From: Duganella sp. BuS-21
GTDB taxonomy: Bacteria; Pseudomonadota; Gammaproteobacteria; Burkholderiales; Burkholderiaceae_D
Direction: 5' to 3'
NCBI GenBank assembly: GCA_041874725.1
Contig: CP097466.1
Location: 4,216,001 to 4,280,000 of the forward strand
Length of the DNA stretch: 64,000 nt
Both the position numbers and the translations under genes were made by a program. Shown piece after piece: positions 47,774 through 56,492 of this stretch (position 1 is its first letter; each line of letters begins with the position of its first letter). A model generated the notes under the pieces. It did no database searches. It was not told the origin of the DNA and saw only the letters and a list, made by a program, of their open reading frames with translations.

Positions 47774-48988
47774 ATGCCGGGTCCAACGAACAATACGCTA
47801 TTCATGAATATTTTGCTGACGCTGCTGCTGGCAGGCCTTTCCATGGTCGGTCCACTGGCCATCGACACTTATCTGCCGTCTTTCCCGGCCATTACGCTAG
47901 CCTTCGACGCCAGCCCGCTCCTGGTGCAGCAGACGTTGTCGATGTTCCTGTTCTGCTTCGCCTTCATGATGCTGTTTTACGGCACGCTGTCCGACTCGTT
48001 CGGCCGGCGGCCGGTGATTATTGTCTCGCTGGTGTTATACATCGCGGCCTCGGTGGTGGCGGCCATGGCGCCGTCGATCGGCGTGCTGCTGGCATGCCGC
48101 ATCGTGCAGGGCCTGGCGGCAGGCGCCGGCTCGGTGGTGGGCCGCGCCATCGTGCAGGACCGTTTCTCCGGTGCCGCCGCGCAGAAAATCCTGTCGCACA
48201 TCATGATGGTGTTCGGCCTGGCGCCCGCGATCGCACCGGTGTTGGGCGGCTGGCTGCAGGTGAGCTTCGGCTGGCGTTCGATCTTCTGGTTCCTCAGCGC
48301 CTTCGGCGTGCTGATGCTAGTGGCCGTGTATCGCGCGCTGCCGGAAAGCCTGGCCGTCAAGGACCGCCATCCCTTTCACTTGGGCGTGATCGCGAAGAAC
48401 TACTGGATGGTGCTGCGCCATCACCAATTCCTGCTGCTGTCGGTGGCTGTCGGCATGTGCTTTGCGGGCGTGGCGCTGTATATCGGCTCGGCTGCCTACT
48501 TTGTAATGAACATCCTGCACCTGCCGGAGACGGCCTTCGCCTGGATGTTCGTGCCGCTGATCAGCGGCATGGTGATCGGCTCCGCGCTGTCCGGCAAATT
48601 CGCGCTCAAGTTCTCGCGCAAGGCGCAGGTGTGGCTCGGCTTTGCGGTGATGATCGGCGCCGGCATCATCAACGTCGCCTACAACCTGTTCTTCGTGGCC
48701 GCCGTGCCTTGGGCCGTGATGCCGCTGTTTATCTACTCCTTCGGCCTGGCGCTGGCCATGACGCCGCTGTCGCTGATCGCGCTGGAATACTTCCCGAACA
48801 ATAGCGGACTGGCGGCGTCGATGCAGTCCTTCATCCAGATGCTGCTGTTCGCGCTGGTGTCGGGACTCGTGGCGCCGCTGCTGTTCGACAGCGCGCTGAA
48901 CCTGGCGTGGGGGGTGCTGGCCAGCCTGATCCTGAGCGTGATCGCCTGGCTGCTGGCGCAGGCCGGCAAGCCGGTGGTGCACGACTGA
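47774..48988 (+). CDS. Bcr/CflA-family multidrug MFS transporter
   Basis: The 404-aa MFS protein has about 12 TM helices. GLSMVGPLAIDTYLPSFPAI is the Bcr/CflA signature in TM1. The A motif is GTLSDSFGRRPVIIVSL, and the antiporter motif region GLAPAIAPVLGGWLQVSFGWRSIFWFL is conserved. The family exports bicyclomycin, chloramphenicol, cysteine and other compounds; E. coli Bcr exports cysteine, and the cysE neighbour is compatible with that. The ATG at 47774 (MPGPTNNTLFMN) is preferred over 47804 since family members have a short leader before TM1. Confidence 0.9.
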   Translation: MPGPTNNTLFMNILLTLLLAGLSMVGPLAIDTYLPSFPAITLAFDASPLLVQQTLSMFLFCFAFMMLFYGTLSDSFGRRPVIIVSLVLYIAASVVAAMAPSIGVLLACRIVQGLAAGAGSVVGRAIVQDRFSGAAAQKILSHIMMVFGLAPAIAPVLGGWLQVSFGWRSIFWFLSAFGVLMLVAVYRALPESLAVKDRHPFHLGVIAKNYWMVLRHHQFLLLSVAVGMCFAGVALYIGSAAYFVMNILHLPETAFAWMFVPLISGMVIGSALSGKFALKFSRKAQVWLGFAVMIGAGIINVAYNLFFVAAVPWAVMPLFIYSFGLALAMTPLSLIALEYFPNNSGLAASMQSFIQMLLFALVSGLVAPLLFDSALNLAWGVLASLILSVIAWLLAQAGKPVVHD

Positions 48989-49240
48989 TCACGGCCAGGG
49001 CGCGGGATTCAGGTCGACATACTGCGCTCCGCCTTGCTCAGGCTCGCGGTCCACGGGCTGGCCGGCCGGCGTCTGCGCCGGATTGCGCAGGCCCAGCATC
49101 TCCTTACGCGATTCGACGAAGTCCGCGCTCGATAGCGGGTTTTCCTTGTCAGGCCAATTCTCCACGGCCCACGCCTGCAACTGCTCGAACCGCTGCCATA
49201 ATTCGCTGATAAATTTACGACGCTCTTCTTCGTTATCCAT
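48989..49240 (-). CDS. Small hypothetical protein
   Basis: An 83-aa soluble product starting MDNEEERRKFISELWQRFEQ, with an acidic-basic N-terminal helix and a proline-rich C-terminus ending LNPAPWP. A good ribosome site (GGAGG) lies before the ATG. It is directly adjacent, tail-to-tail, to the MFS gene. No domain is recognised. Confidence 0.7.
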   Translation of the reverse strand: MDNEEERRKFISELWQRFEQLQAWAVENWPDKENPLSSADFVESRKEMLGLRNPAQTPAGQPVDREPEQGGAQYVDLNPAPWP

Positions 49241-49352
49241 ACGACCTCCTCTTTGTGTCAGCTTGGGCCAAGGCGGCCGCAGCGTCGGTACGCAAGATAA
49301 CTCACTAGCATGTAAAATGACGGATTAAACCGCTCTCCGCCTCATTCACCGA

Positions 49353-49811
49353 ATGCGCCTCACTTCATTTACCGATTACTCGCTGCGCACGCTGTTGTTT
49401 CTGGCAGCCAATCGAGATCGACTGGTAACCATCCAGGATATCGCCGATTTGCATGTGATATCAAAAAATCACCTGATGAAAGTGGTGTACCAGCTTGGCC
49501 TGTCGGGCCTGGTGGAGACGGTACGTGGCCGCAATGGCGGGCTGCGGCTGGCCAAGGAGCCGAAAGACATCAATATCGGCGCACTGGTACGCAGCACGGA
49601 GACCGATTTCTTCATGGCCGAATGCTTCGACCGCGCCGCCGACACCTGCCCGCTGACCAACGACTGCAAGCTGAAACACACGCTGAACGACGCCACCCGC
49701 GCCTTCCTGGCCGTGCTGGACCAGCAAACGCTGGCCGACATGCTGCCCGCCGATCCGGTCGCATCGCAAACCAAACCAGTGCGCATCATGCGCAATGCGT
49801 CCAACCGCTAA
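49353..49811 (+). CDS. Rrf2-family transcriptional regulator, NsrR-like
   Basis: The 152-aa regulator has the Rrf2 winged HTH: MRLTSFTDYSLRTLLFLAAN, VISKNHLMKVVYQLG and VETVRGRNGGLRLAKEP. Three cysteines in ECFDRAADTCPLTNDCKL match the [Fe-S] ligand pattern of NsrR, the nitric oxide sensor (C-x8-C-x5-C). NsrR represses NO-detoxifying genes such as hmp and norB; no such gene is nearby, so it is an orphan acting elsewhere. It is convergent with the GntR gene, with 13 bp between their ends. Confidence 0.9.
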   Translation: MRLTSFTDYSLRTLLFLAANRDRLVTIQDIADLHVISKNHLMKVVYQLGLSGLVETVRGRNGGLRLAKEPKDINIGALVRSTETDFFMAECFDRAADTCPLTNDCKLKHTLNDATRAFLAVLDQQTLADMLPADPVASQTKPVRIMRNASNR

Positions 49812-49824
49812 TTCGTAGTTTCGC

Positions 49825-50487
49825 TTATGCCGCATCCTGCCGCAACTGCGGCAGGGAGGCCATCAGATCCGAGAAGCGCTGCCCCTGGATCATCACGTGT
49901 TCGCGCAGCAGTTGCGCAGCCAGTTCGCCGTCGCCGTCGATGATGGCTTTGACTACGCCATCGTGCTCATGGTAGGAGGTGGCCAGCCGGTTGCGCACCC
50001 GCAGTTGCAGGCGGCGATAGGGACGCAGGCGTCGGTATAAGGCCCGGGTCTGCTCGATCAGGAATTGATTGTGGCTGCCGGCATAGATGGCCTCGTGGAA
50101 CACTTCGTTCTTGTAGTAATACTCATCCGGCTCCTGCGCCTCCAGCGCGTCCTGGCAAGCCTGATGCGCCGCCAGCAAGGCCTGTTGCTCTTCCAGCGTC
50201 ATGCGCCGCGCCGCCAGGCGACCGCAGGTCGACTCCAGCTCGGACATCACTTCAAACATTTCCACCAACTGCTGCGGCCCCAGCTCCGCCACGATGGCGC
50301 CGCGCCGTGGCCGGATCACCACCAGTCCCATCGATGCCAGCTGTATCAAGGTTTCCCGGATCGGCGTGCGCGAGACGCCAAAGCGCGTAGCCAACTCGGT
50401 CTCGTCCAGATGCTGGCCGGGCTTCAGTTCGCCGACAGCGATCATTTCTTCGATTTGTTCCCGGAGGGTGGCGGAATGGGTGGTCAT
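49825..50487 (-). CDS. GntR-family (FCD) regulator of the malonate operon
   Basis: The 220-aa regulator has an N-terminal winged HTH (LREQIEEMIAVGELKPGQHLDETELATRFGVSRTPIRETL) and a C-terminal FCD domain of about 130 residues with metal-binding residues (ELES, HEAIYAGSHNQF and the distal histidines). It is divergent from the malonate operon, and the 120-bp spacer contains a TGTATACA palindrome of GntR type. ATG 50487 is chosen because the longer reading would enter the divergent promoter. It resembles MdcY-type regulators that respond to malonate; that assignment is inference. Confidence 0.88.
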   Translation of the reverse strand: MTTHSATLREQIEEMIAVGELKPGQHLDETELATRFGVSRTPIRETLIQLASMGLVVIRPRRGAIVAELGPQQLVEMFEVMSELESTCGRLAARRMTLEEQQALLAAHQACQDALEAQEPDEYYYKNEVFHEAIYAGSHNQFLIEQTRALYRRLRPYRRLQLRVRNRLATSYHEHDGVVKAIIDGDGELAAQLLREHVMIQGQRFSDLMASLPQLRQDAA

Positions 50488-50503
50488 GTACGCATTATAT
50501 CGC

Positions 50504-50539
50504 TTGACAATGTATTCGCAACCGCTATTCTTGTATACA
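50504..50539 (+). promoter_or_regulatory. Promoter and GntR-type operator of the malonate operon
   Basis: TTGACA (50504-50509) is followed after 17 bp by ATTCTT as a -10 candidate. The perfect palindrome TGTATACA (50532-50539) covers the presumed start point and fits the FCD-GntR site type TNGTATACNA. A second imperfect pair, TTGC ... GCAA, lies at 50555-50574. Confidence 0.6.
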
Positions 50540-50607
50540 CAAAGACGAATGTTGCATATTAAATGTAGCAACAATAATATTTTCTGACATCAACCCTTGG
50601 AGGACGT

Positions 50608-51630
50608 ATGACCGCTTACACCCGCAGATCCGCTCTGGTTACTCTCGGTGCCCTGGCCGCTACCCCGCTGTTGTCGCAACCGGCCTGGGCCCAAACCGCG
50701 CTCAAGATCTCCCACCAGTTCCCCGGCGGCACCCTGACCGAAGGCGATTTCCGCGACCGCCTGACACGCATGTTTGCCGCTGAAGTGGAGAAGCGCTCCA
50801 AGGGTGCAATGAAATTCGCGATTTATCCCGGCTCGTCGCTGATGAAGACCAACGCCCAGTTCTCCGCCATGCGCAAGGGCGCGCTCGACCTGTCGCTGGT
50901 GCCGCTGTCCTACGCCGGCGGCGAAGTCCCGGAAGTGAACATCGGCCTGATGCCCGGCCTGGTCACTTCCTACGATCAGGCCTACGGCTGGAAGAACGCG
51001 GAAGTCGGCAAGGAACTGGCGCGCATCCTGTACGACAAGGGCATCGTGATGCTCAGCTGGATCTGGCAAGGCGGCGGCATGGCCTCGCGCGGCAAGCCGG
51101 TGGTCGATCCGGACGACGCCAAGGGCATGAAGATACGCGGCGGCTCACGCGAAATGGACCTGATGCTGAAAGCCGCCGGCGCCGCCGTGGTGACGCTGCC
51201 ATCGAACGAAATCTACGCCGCCATGCAGACCGGCGCCATGGAAGCCGCCCTGACCTCCTCCACTTCCCTGATCTCGTTCCGTCTTGAGGAAGTATCGAAA
51301 GCGCTGACCACCGCGCGCGCCGGCTCCTACTGGTTCATGCTGGAGCCGCTGATGATGTCGCGCTCCATCTTCGACAAGCTGCCGAAAGACCAGCAGCAGA
51401 TCTTGCTGAACGTGGGCGCGGAGCTGGAAGCCTTCGCGCTGAAATCGTCCAAGGAAGACGACCAGCAGGTCGCCTCTGTCTATCAGAAAGCCGGGGCCAA
51501 GGTGGTCGACATGAATCCAGGCGCGCTGCAAAAATGGCAGACCATCGCCAAGGCCACGGCCTGGAAAGACTATGCAGAGAAAAACGCCAGCTGCGCCAAT
51601 CTGCTGAAACTGGCGGAGAAGACGCTATGA
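50608..51630 (+). CDS. dctP: TRAP transporter solute-binding protein (DctP), probably for malonate
   Basis: The 340-aa periplasmic receptor has a twin-arginine-like signal peptide (TRRSALVTLGALAATPLLSQPAWA), followed by LKISHQFPGGTLTEGDFRDRL and the DctP carboxylate-binding core (GMKIRGGSREMDLMLKAAGA, VVTLPSNEIYAAMQTGAMEAA). The conserved Arg of KIRGG binds the substrate carboxylate in the family. It is the first gene of the rightward operon, directly before DctQ and DctM and the mdc genes, so malonate or a malonate derivative is the likely ligand. The stop overlaps dctQ. Confidence 0.92.
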   Translation: MTAYTRRSALVTLGALAATPLLSQPAWAQTALKISHQFPGGTLTEGDFRDRLTRMFAAEVEKRSKGAMKFAIYPGSSLMKTNAQFSAMRKGALDLSLVPLSYAGGEVPEVNIGLMPGLVTSYDQAYGWKNAEVGKELARILYDKGIVMLSWIWQGGGMASRGKPVVDPDDAKGMKIRGGSREMDLMLKAAGAAVVTLPSNEIYAAMQTGAMEAALTSSTSLISFRLEEVSKALTTARAGSYWFMLEPLMMSRSIFDKLPKDQQQILLNVGAELEAFALKSSKEDDQQVASVYQKAGAKVVDMNPGALQKWQTIAKATAWKDYAEKNASCANLLKLAEKTL

Positions 51631-52184
51631 GCCACGGCGTTGAACTCACGCCGCCGCGCGGACCGGCGCCGCCGGACAACGCCGTCATCGCGGCGCTGCA
51701 GGCAGGCCTCGACAAGGTCAATCGCGGCCTCATGGCCCTATCCATGATCGCGCTGGTGCTGACGGCGCTGGTGCTGACCTACTCGGTGGTGTCGCGCTAC
51801 TTCTTCCACGCGCCCACCGACTGGCAGGACGAAGCATCGGTGTTCATGCTGGTCGGCGTGACATTCTTCTGCACCGCCTACGTCCAGCACCATCGCGGCC
51901 ATATCGGCATTGAAGCCATTGCCGGCCTGCTGCCGCGCCGCGTGAATGCGATCAGACTATTTGTGGTCGATCTGGTGTCGACGCTGTTCGTCGGCTTCTT
52001 CACCTGGAAATCGTGGCTGCTGTTCCACGAAGCCTGGGTCGACGGCCAGACCACCTCCTCCACGTTTGCGCCGCCGCTGTGGATACCCTACTCCATGATG
52101 GCCGCCGGCATGACCCTGCTGACGCTGCAGCTGCTGCTGCAAACGCTGGCGCGCATCACCAATAAACCGGAGCATGCAGCATGA
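51627..52184 (+). CDS. dctQ: TRAP transporter small permease (DctQ)
   Basis: The 185-aa membrane protein has four TM helices and the DctQ features VVSRYFFHAPTDWQDEASVFMLVGVTFF and HHRGHIGIEAI. A soluble N-terminal stretch of 30 residues precedes TM1. ATG 51627 overlaps the dctP stop as ATGA. It ends inside the dctM start (4-bp overlap), so it is co-translated with it. Together with DctM it forms the sodium-coupled TRAP permease. Confidence 0.92.
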   Translation: MSHGVELTPPRGPAPPDNAVIAALQAGLDKVNRGLMALSMIALVLTALVLTYSVVSRYFFHAPTDWQDEASVFMLVGVTFFCTAYVQHHRGHIGIEAIAGLLPRRVNAIRLFVVDLVSTLFVGFFTWKSWLLFHEAWVDGQTTSSTFAPPLWIPYSMMAAGMTLLTLQLLLQTLARITNKPEHAA

Positions 52185-53530
52185 GTGAACTGACCTTGGG
52201 CGCTTTGTACGGCGCCGTCACGCTGGTGGTGATGTTCTCCGGGATGCCGATCGCATTCGCGCTCGGCGTCGTGGCCACCGGCTTCATGTACTTCTTCATG
52301 CCGTCGTCGTCGCTGGACACCATCACCCAGAACGTCTACGAAGAGATGGCGTCGATCACGCTGTTATCGATTCCTCTGTTTATTTTGAAGGGGGCAGCGA
52401 TCGGCAAATCGCCGGCCGGCAAAGACCTGTACTCCGCCATCCACACCTGGATGCACAAGGTGCCGGGCGGCCTGGGTATCGCCAACGTGTTCGCCTGCGC
52501 GCTGTTCGCCGCCATGGCCGGCTCCTCGCCCGCCACCTGCTCGGCCATCGGTTCGGCCGGCATTCCGGAGATGCGCAAGCGCGGCTACTCGCCGGGTTTC
52601 GCGGCCGGCATCATCGCCGCCGGCGGCACGCTGGGCATCCTGCTGCCGCCGTCGATCACCATGATCCTGTACGCGGTGGCCGCCGAGCAATCGCTGGGTC
52701 GCTTGTTCCTGGCCGGGATCGGCCCCGGCATCCTGCTGGTGCTGCTGTTCGCCGGCTACGCCGTCTACCGCGCCCGCAAGGAATACCGCATGGCGCTGGA
52801 GATCTACCAGAAGGGCGGCGAGAAGTCCGCCTATCTGGAGGACGAGCACTTTACCCTCAAAGAGAAGGTCGAGATGCTGCCGCGCGTGCTACCCTTTATC
52901 GTGCTGCTGATCGGTGTCATGGTCGCCTTGTACGGCGGCTTCGCCACCCCGTCCGAAACGGCGGGCCTGGGCGCGCTGCTGGCGCTGGCGCTGCTGGCGG
53001 TGATCTACGGCGTGTGGAAGCCGAAAGACCTGTCGCCGATACTCGGTTCATCGATCCGCGAATCGACCATGCTGTTGCTGATCATCGGCATGTCGCTGCT
53101 GTATTCCTACGTGATGAGCTACCTGCACATCAGCCAGTCGGCGGCGGCTTGGGTGGTCGGCCTGCACCTGTCGAAGTGGGTGCTGCTAGCGGTGATCCTG
53201 CTGATGGTGATCGTGTTCGGCTTCTTCCTGCCGCCGGTATCGATTATCCTGATGACGGCGCCGATCATCCTGCCGCCGCTGCGCGAAGCCGGTTTCGATT
53301 TGATCTGGTTCGGCATCGTCATGACGGTGGTGATGGAGATGGGGTTGATCCATCCGCCGGTGGGGCTGAATATATTCGTCATCAAGAACATCGCACCGGA
53401 CATTCCGCTCAAGGATGTGGTCTGGGGCGTGTTTCCCTTCCTGTTGCTGATGGTGGTGGCGGTCGTGCTGCTGTGCGTCTTCCCGTCCATCGCAACCGGC
53501 CTGCCTGACATGATTATGGGAGCAAAATAA
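52181..53530 (+). CDS. dctM: TRAP transporter large permease (DctM)
   Basis: The 449-aa permease has about 12 TM segments and the DctM conserved blocks GSSPATCSAIGSAGIPEMRKRGY and AAGGTLGILLPPSITMILYAVAAEQS. The C-terminal part contains MEMGLIHPPVGLNIFVIKNI, typical of the family. It overlaps dctQ by 4 bp and ends 1 bp before mdcA, which ties transport directly to malonate decarboxylation. Confidence 0.93.
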   Translation: MSELTLGALYGAVTLVVMFSGMPIAFALGVVATGFMYFFMPSSSLDTITQNVYEEMASITLLSIPLFILKGAAIGKSPAGKDLYSAIHTWMHKVPGGLGIANVFACALFAAMAGSSPATCSAIGSAGIPEMRKRGYSPGFAAGIIAAGGTLGILLPPSITMILYAVAAEQSLGRLFLAGIGPGILLVLLFAGYAVYRARKEYRMALEIYQKGGEKSAYLEDEHFTLKEKVEMLPRVLPFIVLLIGVMVALYGGFATPSETAGLGALLALALLAVIYGVWKPKDLSPILGSSIRESTMLLLIIGMSLLYSYVMSYLHISQSAAAWVVGLHLSKWVLLAVILLMVIVFGFFLPPVSIILMTAPIILPPLREAGFDLIWFGIVMTVVMEMGLIHPPVGLNIFVIKNIAPDIPLKDVVWGVFPFLLLMVVAVVLLCVFPSIATGLPDMIMGAK

Positions 53531-53531
53531 A

Positions 53532-55184
53532 ATGTCCTGGAACACCTTGCAGCAAAATCGCGATGGGCGATTGCAGCGTGCGCGCACGGCGCTGGGCAAT
53601 ACGCTGGACGGCAAGAGCGTGCCGGCGGCGAACATCGCGGACTTGCTGCATGCGGTCATCGAATGCGGTGACCGCGTCTGCCTCGAAGGGAACAACCAGA
53701 AGCAGGCCGATTTTCTCGGTCATGCGCTGGCCAACCTGAATCCAGAACGCGTCAACAACCTGCACATGCTGCAGTCGGTGCTGGCGCTGCCCGAGCATCT
53801 GGATGTCTTCGAGCGCGGCGTCGCCTCGCGGCTGGACTTTTCCTTCTCCGGCCCGCAGGCGGCGCGGGTGGCGCGGCTGGCTTCCACCGGCAAGCTGAAT
53901 ATCGGCGCCATCCACACCTACCTGGAGCTGTTCAGCCGCTACTTCATCGACCTGCCGCCGCGCGTGTGCCTGATCGCGGCGGAATCGGCGGACCGCCACG
54001 GCAACCTGTACACCGGGCCGAATACCGAGGACACGCCGGCCATTGTGGAAGCGACGGCCTTCAAGCAAGGCATCGTCATCGTCCAGGTGAACAAACTAGT
54101 GGACAAGGTGCCGCGCGTGGACGTGCCGGGCGACTGGGTGGACTTCGTGGTGCAGTCGCCACGGCCCTACTACATCGAGCCTTTGTTTACGCGCGATCCG
54201 GCGCAGATCTCGGAGATCCAGGTGCTGATGGCGATGATGGCCATCAAAGGTATCTACGCCGAATACGAAGTGCAGCGCCTGAACCACGGCATCGGCTTCG
54301 ACACGGCGGCGATCGAGCTGCTGCTGCCGACCTATGCCGAGTCGCTGGGCTTGCGCGGCAAGATCGGCAAGCATTGGGCGCTCAATCCGCATCCGGCGCT
54401 GATTCCAGCGATCGAAGCTGGCTTCGTCAGTTCTATTCATTCGTTTGGATCGGAACTGGGCATGGAGGACTACATCCATGCGCGGCCGGACGTGTTCGCG
54501 GTCGGCCCGGACGGCAGCATGCGCAGCAACCGCGCCATGTGCCAGGCGGCCGGCCACTACGCGTGTGACATGTTCATCGGGTCGACCTTGCAGATCGACT
54601 TGCAGGGCAATTCATCGACCGCCACGGCGGGCCGCATTTCCGGCTTCGGCGGCGCCTCCAATATGGGCGCCGATGCGCGCGGACGACGCCACGCCAGCCC
54701 GGCGTGGCTGAAAGCCGGCGAGCAGGCGCGCGCCGGCCGCAACACCATCCCGCGCGGCCAGAAGCTGGTGGTGCAGATGGTGGAGACCTTCCGCGAGCAC
54801 ATGCAGCCGGCCTTCGTTGAAAGGCTCGATGCGTGGGAGCTGATGGAACAGGCCAAGATGGCGATTCCGCCGGTGATGATCTACGGCGATGACGTCAGCC
54901 ACATCCTGACCGAGGAAGGCATCGCCAACCTGCTGCTGTGCCGCACCGACGAGGAACGCGAACAGGCGATACGCGGCGTGGCCGGTTACACGCCGGTGGG
55001 CCTGGGGCGCGATCAGCGCATGGTGGAAAACCTGCGCGACCGTGGCATCATCACCCGCGCCGAGGACCTGGGCATCGACAAGCGGCTCGCCACGCGCGAC
55101 CTGCTGGCGGCCCGCAACATGAAAGACCTGGTGCGCGCATCGGGCGGTTTGTACAACCCGCCCAAGCGTTTCCGCAACTGGTGA
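53532..55184 (+). CDS. mdcA: Malonate decarboxylase alpha subunit (acetyl-ACP:malonate transferase)
   Basis: The 550-aa MdcA exchanges the acetyl group on the carrier protein for malonate. Conserved segments include CLEGNNQKQADFLGHALANLNP, IGAIHTYLELFSRYF, IHSFGSELGMEDYIHARPDVFAVGPDGSMRSNR and GRISGFGGASNMGADARGRRHASPAWL. The C-terminal AGYTPVGL and GGLYNPPKRFRNW match the family end. It is 1 bp from dctM. A pair of REP-like hairpins separates it from mdcC by 93 bp, longer than the other junctions in this operon. Confidence 0.97.
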   Translation: MSWNTLQQNRDGRLQRARTALGNTLDGKSVPAANIADLLHAVIECGDRVCLEGNNQKQADFLGHALANLNPERVNNLHMLQSVLALPEHLDVFERGVASRLDFSFSGPQAARVARLASTGKLNIGAIHTYLELFSRYFIDLPPRVCLIAAESADRHGNLYTGPNTEDTPAIVEATAFKQGIVIVQVNKLVDKVPRVDVPGDWVDFVVQSPRPYYIEPLFTRDPAQISEIQVLMAMMAIKGIYAEYEVQRLNHGIGFDTAAIELLLPTYAESLGLRGKIGKHWALNPHPALIPAIEAGFVSSIHSFGSELGMEDYIHARPDVFAVGPDGSMRSNRAMCQAAGHYACDMFIGSTLQIDLQGNSSTATAGRISGFGGASNMGADARGRRHASPAWLKAGEQARAGRNTIPRGQKLVVQMVETFREHMQPAFVERLDAWELMEQAKMAIPPVMIYGDDVSHILTEEGIANLLLCRTDEEREQAIRGVAGYTPVGLGRDQRMVENLRDRGIITRAEDLGIDKRLATRDLLAARNMKDLVRASGGLYNPPKRFRNW

Positions 55185-55190
55185 CCCAAG

Positions 55191-55256
55191 CCGTCGTTCC
55201 CGCGAAGGCGGGAACCCATACTCAGCATGGATTCCCGCTTTCGCGGGAATGACGGG
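55191..55256. repeat. Two REP-like hairpins inside the malonate operon
   Basis: TTCCCGCGAAGGCGGGAA and ATTCCCGCTTTCGCGGGAAT lie between mdcA and mdcC, joined by the common linker ACCCATACTCAGCATGG. They could stabilise or shorten the mRNA between the two genes. The same element type occurs at 15839, 37968 and 63353. Confidence 0.9.
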
Positions 55257-55277
55257 GGCTGAGTTAGGAGTCTACAA

Positions 55278-55589
55278 ATGGAAACATTGAATTATCGATT
55301 TGAACAAGGCACGCGCCGGCTGAACGCCGCACCGGAAGTGGTGGGCGTGGTCGGCTCGGGCAATCTGGAAGTGCTGATCGAACCGGCTGCGCTGAACGGC
55401 GCCTGCACCATCGAGATCAACACCGCTGCCGTCGGCTTCGGCCGCATCTGGGAAGCCGTCATGCGCGACTTCCACGCGCGCTGGCTGCTAGCCGATACCC
55501 GCATCTCCATCAACGACATGGGTGCCACGCCCGCCGTCGTCAGCCTGCGCCTCGACCAGGCCGTGCAAACCATGCTGGGAGACGCCTGA
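55278..55589 (+). CDS. mdcC: Malonate decarboxylase acyl carrier protein (delta subunit)
   Basis: The 103-aa carrier protein carries the 2'-(5''-triphosphoribosyl)-3'-dephospho-CoA group on a serine, here Ser27 in VVGVVGSGNLEVL. It holds acetyl or malonyl groups while MdcA, MdcD and MdcE act. It is preceded by TTAGGAG. It overlaps mdcD by 1 bp (TGATG). Sequence and length fit MdcC. Confidence 0.95.
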   Translation: METLNYRFEQGTRRLNAAPEVVGVVGSGNLEVLIEPAALNGACTIEINTAAVGFGRIWEAVMRDFHARWLLADTRISINDMGATPAVVSLRLDQAVQTMLGDA

Positions 55590-56491
55590 TGAACCGCGCC
55601 ATCAGCTACCAGGAAGCGACCGCGCGCGAACGGCTACAGCAGCTTTTCGATACCAACAGCTTTGAAGAATTCATTCCACCCTCGGCGCGCATCATCAGCC
55701 CGCACCTGGCGCAGTTGAACGCGCCGGTGGCGTTCGACGACGGCGTGGCCATCGGCCGCGCACTGCTGGGCGGCGTGCCGGTGTACGTGGCGGCACAAGA
55801 GGGAGCGTTCATGGGCGGCGCGGTCGGCGAGGTACACGGCGCCAAACTGGTCGGCCTGCTGCGCAAAGCGGTCGTGGAAAAGGTGGCGGCCGTGGTGCTG
55901 CTGGTGGAATCGGGCGGCGTGCGACTGCACGAAGCCAATGCCGGCTTGATCGCGGTATCGGAAGTGATGCGCGCCCTGCTCGATGCGCGCGATGCCGGCG
56001 TGGCCGTGATTGCGCTGGTCGGCGGCGCCAACGGCGCCTTCGGCGGCATGGGCATCGTGACCCGCTGTGCGAACGCGGTGGTGATGTCGGAAGAAGGCCG
56101 GCTGGCGATGTCCGGCCCCGAAGTGATCGAGACCGCCAACGGCGTGGAGGAATTCGATTCGCGCGACCGCGCGCTGGTGTGGCGCACGTCAGGCGGCAAA
56201 CACCGCTACCTGATGGGCGACTGCCAGCGCATCGTAGCGGACGACATGGCGGCCTTCCGCACGGCGGCCCGGGAAGCAGTGGCCGGCCTGGCCGGCGCTG
56301 CCACCGGCCTGACGCTGGAGGCGCTGGAAGCGGAACAGCAAATGCTGGCAACGCGCCTCGATACCTTCGGCAAGCTGGACGACCCGGTCGACATCTGGCG
56401 CGCGATGCAGATGCCGGATGCGGAAAATATTCCGATGCTGGATGTAGATAGTTTTATCGCGGCGTCGGCAACGCGCCGCCAGGGAGTGTGA
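55589..56491 (+). CDS. mdcD: Malonate decarboxylase beta subunit
   Basis: The 300-aa protein has the carboxyltransferase fold: AAQEGAFMGGAVGEVHGAKLVGLL, VVLLVESGGVRLHEANAGLIAVSE and GGANGAFGGMGI. With MdcE it removes CO2 from malonyl-ACP to give acetyl-ACP. The gene overlaps mdcC by 1 bp and is 1 bp from mdcE. It carries all conserved family blocks, with no interruption. Confidence 0.96.
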   Translation: MNRAISYQEATARERLQQLFDTNSFEEFIPPSARIISPHLAQLNAPVAFDDGVAIGRALLGGVPVYVAAQEGAFMGGAVGEVHGAKLVGLLRKAVVEKVAAVVLLVESGGVRLHEANAGLIAVSEVMRALLDARDAGVAVIALVGGANGAFGGMGIVTRCANAVVMSEEGRLAMSGPEVIETANGVEEFDSRDRALVWRTSGGKHRYLMGDCQRIVADDMAAFRTAAREAVAGLAGAATGLTLEALEAEQQMLATRLDTFGKLDDPVDIWRAMQMPDAENIPMLDVDSFIAASATRRQGV

Positions 56492-56492
56492 G

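Noticed and set aside
49353..49811. NsrR-like gene as part of a local nitric oxide detoxification operon
   Set aside because: No hmp, norB or dnrN gene is present in the window; the neighbours belong to malonate use and efflux.
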